Part shown: positions 62,632 through 64,000 of the stretch, one piece after another
Layout of the letters: the number at the start of each line of letters is the position of its first letter
Position numbering within the stretch: the first letter of the stretch is position 1
From: RHKX01 sp963823275
Lineage (GTDB): Bacteria > Actinomycetota > Thermoleophilia > Solirubrobacterales > 70-9
NCBI GenBank assembly: GCA_963823275.1
Contig: CAWGKW010000002.1
Span: 248,001-312,000, forward strand
Length of the DNA stretch: 64,000 nt
Direction: 5' to 3'
The notes under the pieces: model-generated
Seen by the model: the letters and a program-made list of their open reading frames with translations, nothing else
What the model was told of the DNA's origin: nothing
Databases searched by the model: none
Program-made: the position numbers and the translations under genes

Positions 62632-64000
62632 GTGCTGAGTAGATTTCTACTATTGACTTCAGCAGCCCTCTTTCTGCTGGTATTCGCCGGCACTGCGGCT
62701 GCGCAATCCAATCAGATCTGGCTCAGCCCTGACGGCCGCGGCACCAATCTCGGCACGAAAGCGTCGCCGCTGAAAACCCTCAGGCAAGGTAGGCAGGCAG
62801 TGCGGCGCCTGCTGCGGAATCCTCCCAAAGAGAATATTACAGTCATCTTGGCCGGAGGAACCTATCAGCTCAAGAAACCACTCCAGCTGACTGATAAGGA
62901 CTCAGCTGCTTCGGGTCATCAGGTGGTTTGGCGGGCCCAGAGCGGGCAGAGGCCGGTGATCTCCGGGGGTCAGCCAGTGCCTCCGCGCGCCTGGAGCAAA
63001 TTCGACGCCGAGCAAGACATTTGGCGAGCTGAAGTCGGTCGAATCAATACCCGACAGCTTTACGTCAATGGTCGCAGTGCACAACGCGCCGTGACTGAGG
63101 ATTACCCGGCCGGTTTCTTACCGACCTACGGCGATGGAGGCCCGACGAGCGGCATTAGATATCTGCCGACGATTGAGCCCGATGGGATCAATCCATCTTC
63201 CTGGGGGGACCCAAGAGGATGGACCAATGTCGACGACATCGAGGCGACGATCTTGACTCAGTGGAAGATGATGACCGTGCCGCTGACGAGCGTTACCGCC
63301 GCCCGGGGCGATGCTCCAGGTCTGCTGAAGATGGCCAACCCTGCCTGGGACAACGCCAATGTCTTTCGCAGCACTATCAACGGCCCACAGGGTCCCGAAG
63401 CCGGCCCTCCGGGCATCTGGAGCTTCTGGCAGGTCACTCGCTTTGAGAATGCCTACCAGTTCCTGGACTCTGCTGGAGAGTGGTACTTGGATCGCGACCG
63501 CGGCTGGCTCTACTACAAGCCCCAGCCCTGGGAGAGGATGCGCAGCAGCCGGGTTGTCGTTCCAGTGTTGCAGTCCCTGATTGAGGGCGATCACGTTCGT
63601 AACATCAGCTTTCGCGGTTTGCAGTTCTCTTACGCCACCTGGAACCAGCCGAGCGGACCTAACGGTTATGTCGATGACCAAGCCGGTTTTCATCTGGTTG
63701 GCAAGGGCCACCAGCCAAACATCACCGGCCACGATCCAGACGACCAAGCCACGCCGGGCAACATATCCTTCAGCTTCGACAGGAATATTCGCTTTATCAA
63801 TAACCGCTTCATTCACTTGGGTGCGGTTGGATTGTCCTTGGGCCGCGGCAGCCAATCCAGCGTCACCAAGAGCAACAGCTTCGAGGACACCGGCTCATCA
63901 GCGGTCCAATTGGGTGGGATAGGACTGCGTGATCACCATCCCAAGGCTGAGGCTCAGGTAACGAGAAACAACACTATCTCTGCCAACCTGATCGACGGCA
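62632..64000 (+). CDS. Secreted right-handed beta-helix protein (partial, runs off the window)
   Basis: From GTG 62632 at least 456 residues are open to the window edge. A signal peptide (LSRFLLLLTSAALFLLVFAGTAAA) is followed by QIWLSPDGRGTNLGTKASPLKTL and VILAGGTYQL, the usual start of right-handed beta-helix polysaccharide-active proteins. Also seen are WYLDRDRGWLYYKP and later turns with repeated Asn (FINNRFIHLGAVGLSLG). This resembles GH141-like or pectate-lyase-fold enzymes; substrate unknown. A TAGGCT box at 62620-62625 would give a leaderless start. Base composition is lower in GC than elsewhere (47% in 62821-62880). Confidence 0.75.
   Translation, partial: MLSRFLLLTSAALFLLVFAGTAAAQSNQIWLSPDGRGTNLGTKASPLKTLRQGRQAVRRLLRNPPKENITVILAGGTYQLKKPLQLTDKDSAASGHQVVWRAQSGQRPVISGGQPVPPRAWSKFDAEQDIWRAEVGRINTRQLYVNGRSAQRAVTEDYPAGFLPTYGDGGPTSGIRYLPTIEPDGINPSSWGDPRGWTNVDDIEATILTQWKMMTVPLTSVTAARGDAPGLLKMANPAWDNANVFRSTINGPQGPEAGPPGIWSFWQVTRFENAYQFLDSAGEWYLDRDRGWLYYKPQPWERMRSSRVVVPVLQSLIEGDHVRNISFRGLQFSYATWNQPSGPNGYVDDQAGFHLVGKGHQPNITGHDPDDQATPGNISFSFDRNIRFINNRFIHLGAVGLSLGRGSQSSVTKSNSFEDTGSSAVQLGGIGLRDHHPKAEAQVTRNNTISANLIDG

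Noticed and set aside
63118..63855. Minus-strand gene of about 245 residues
   Set aside because: It lies opposite the beta-helix protein, whose plus-strand frame has a signal peptide and family motifs.

Overview
The window is about 64 kb of high-GC bacterial DNA. It is most like an actinobacterium of the class Thermoleophilia (Solirubrobacterales and relatives). This is inferred from the GC-rich third codon positions, the many GTGA/ATGA stop-start overlaps, two AbiEi/DUF559 proteins, large secreted PD40 and RTX-type proteins with Lys-rich tails, a B12-dependent ribonucleotide reductase, and a nuo operon of actinobacterial layout. No rRNA and no CRISPR array were seen. One tRNA gene (Thr, CGT) is present.

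Layout. 0-2.3 kb: a secreted beta-propeller protein, convergent with the nuo operon. 2.3-12.8 kb (minus): nuoA-B-C-D-E-[DUF559 gene]-F-G-H-I for respiratory complex I. The operon stops at nuoI; nuoJ-N are not here. 12.8-16.9 kb: small membrane proteins (one with an in-frame stop), a flavin reductase, a cytochrome c lipoprotein, serS and msrB. 17.0-21.7 kb (minus): a tightly overlapping six-gene operon (DsbA-like, unknown, NAD(P)H-binding, SRPBCC, alpha/beta hydrolase, ATP-grasp). 21.8-22.5 kb: an NlpC/P60 protein behind a probable c-di-AMP (ydaO-type) riboswitch. 22.6-27.3 kb: ctaA, an NAD(P)-binding protein, a secreted GH31 glycosidase and a 1-Cys peroxiredoxin. 27.5-34.0 kb: a decayed TetR-type regulator and a roughly 2,000-residue RTX-like protein. 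34-40.9 kb: glycosyltransferase, methyltransferase, nrdJ, a hemolysin-III protein with an amphipathic N-terminal repeat, and an acetyltransferase.

41-50.6 kb holds core genes: a Met8-type siroheme enzyme, topA (archaeal-type sequence), tmk, holB, a histidine kinase/response regulator pair, gluQ and tRNA-Thr. Six of these genes carry 14 single-base frameshifts in total, 12 of them insertion-like. This looks like a locally poor assembly rather than decay.

50.66-56.36 kb is bounded by a 33-bp perfect direct repeat. The left copy is the 3' end of the intact tRNA-Thr gene and the right copy is a free-standing duplicate. This is the signature of a site-specifically integrated island. No integrase is visible. 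The cargo is two tandem paralogous secreted proteins, a DUF1348/MOSC pair divergent from a CGNR regulator, and an HTH-nucleotidyltransferase pair resembling an AbiE-like toxin-antitoxin or defence module. To the right are decayed genes (enoyl-CoA hydratase, amidase), a COG4705 membrane protein beside a second two-component system, an acidic exported protein, uppP, and a lower-GC beta-helix protein that runs off the window.
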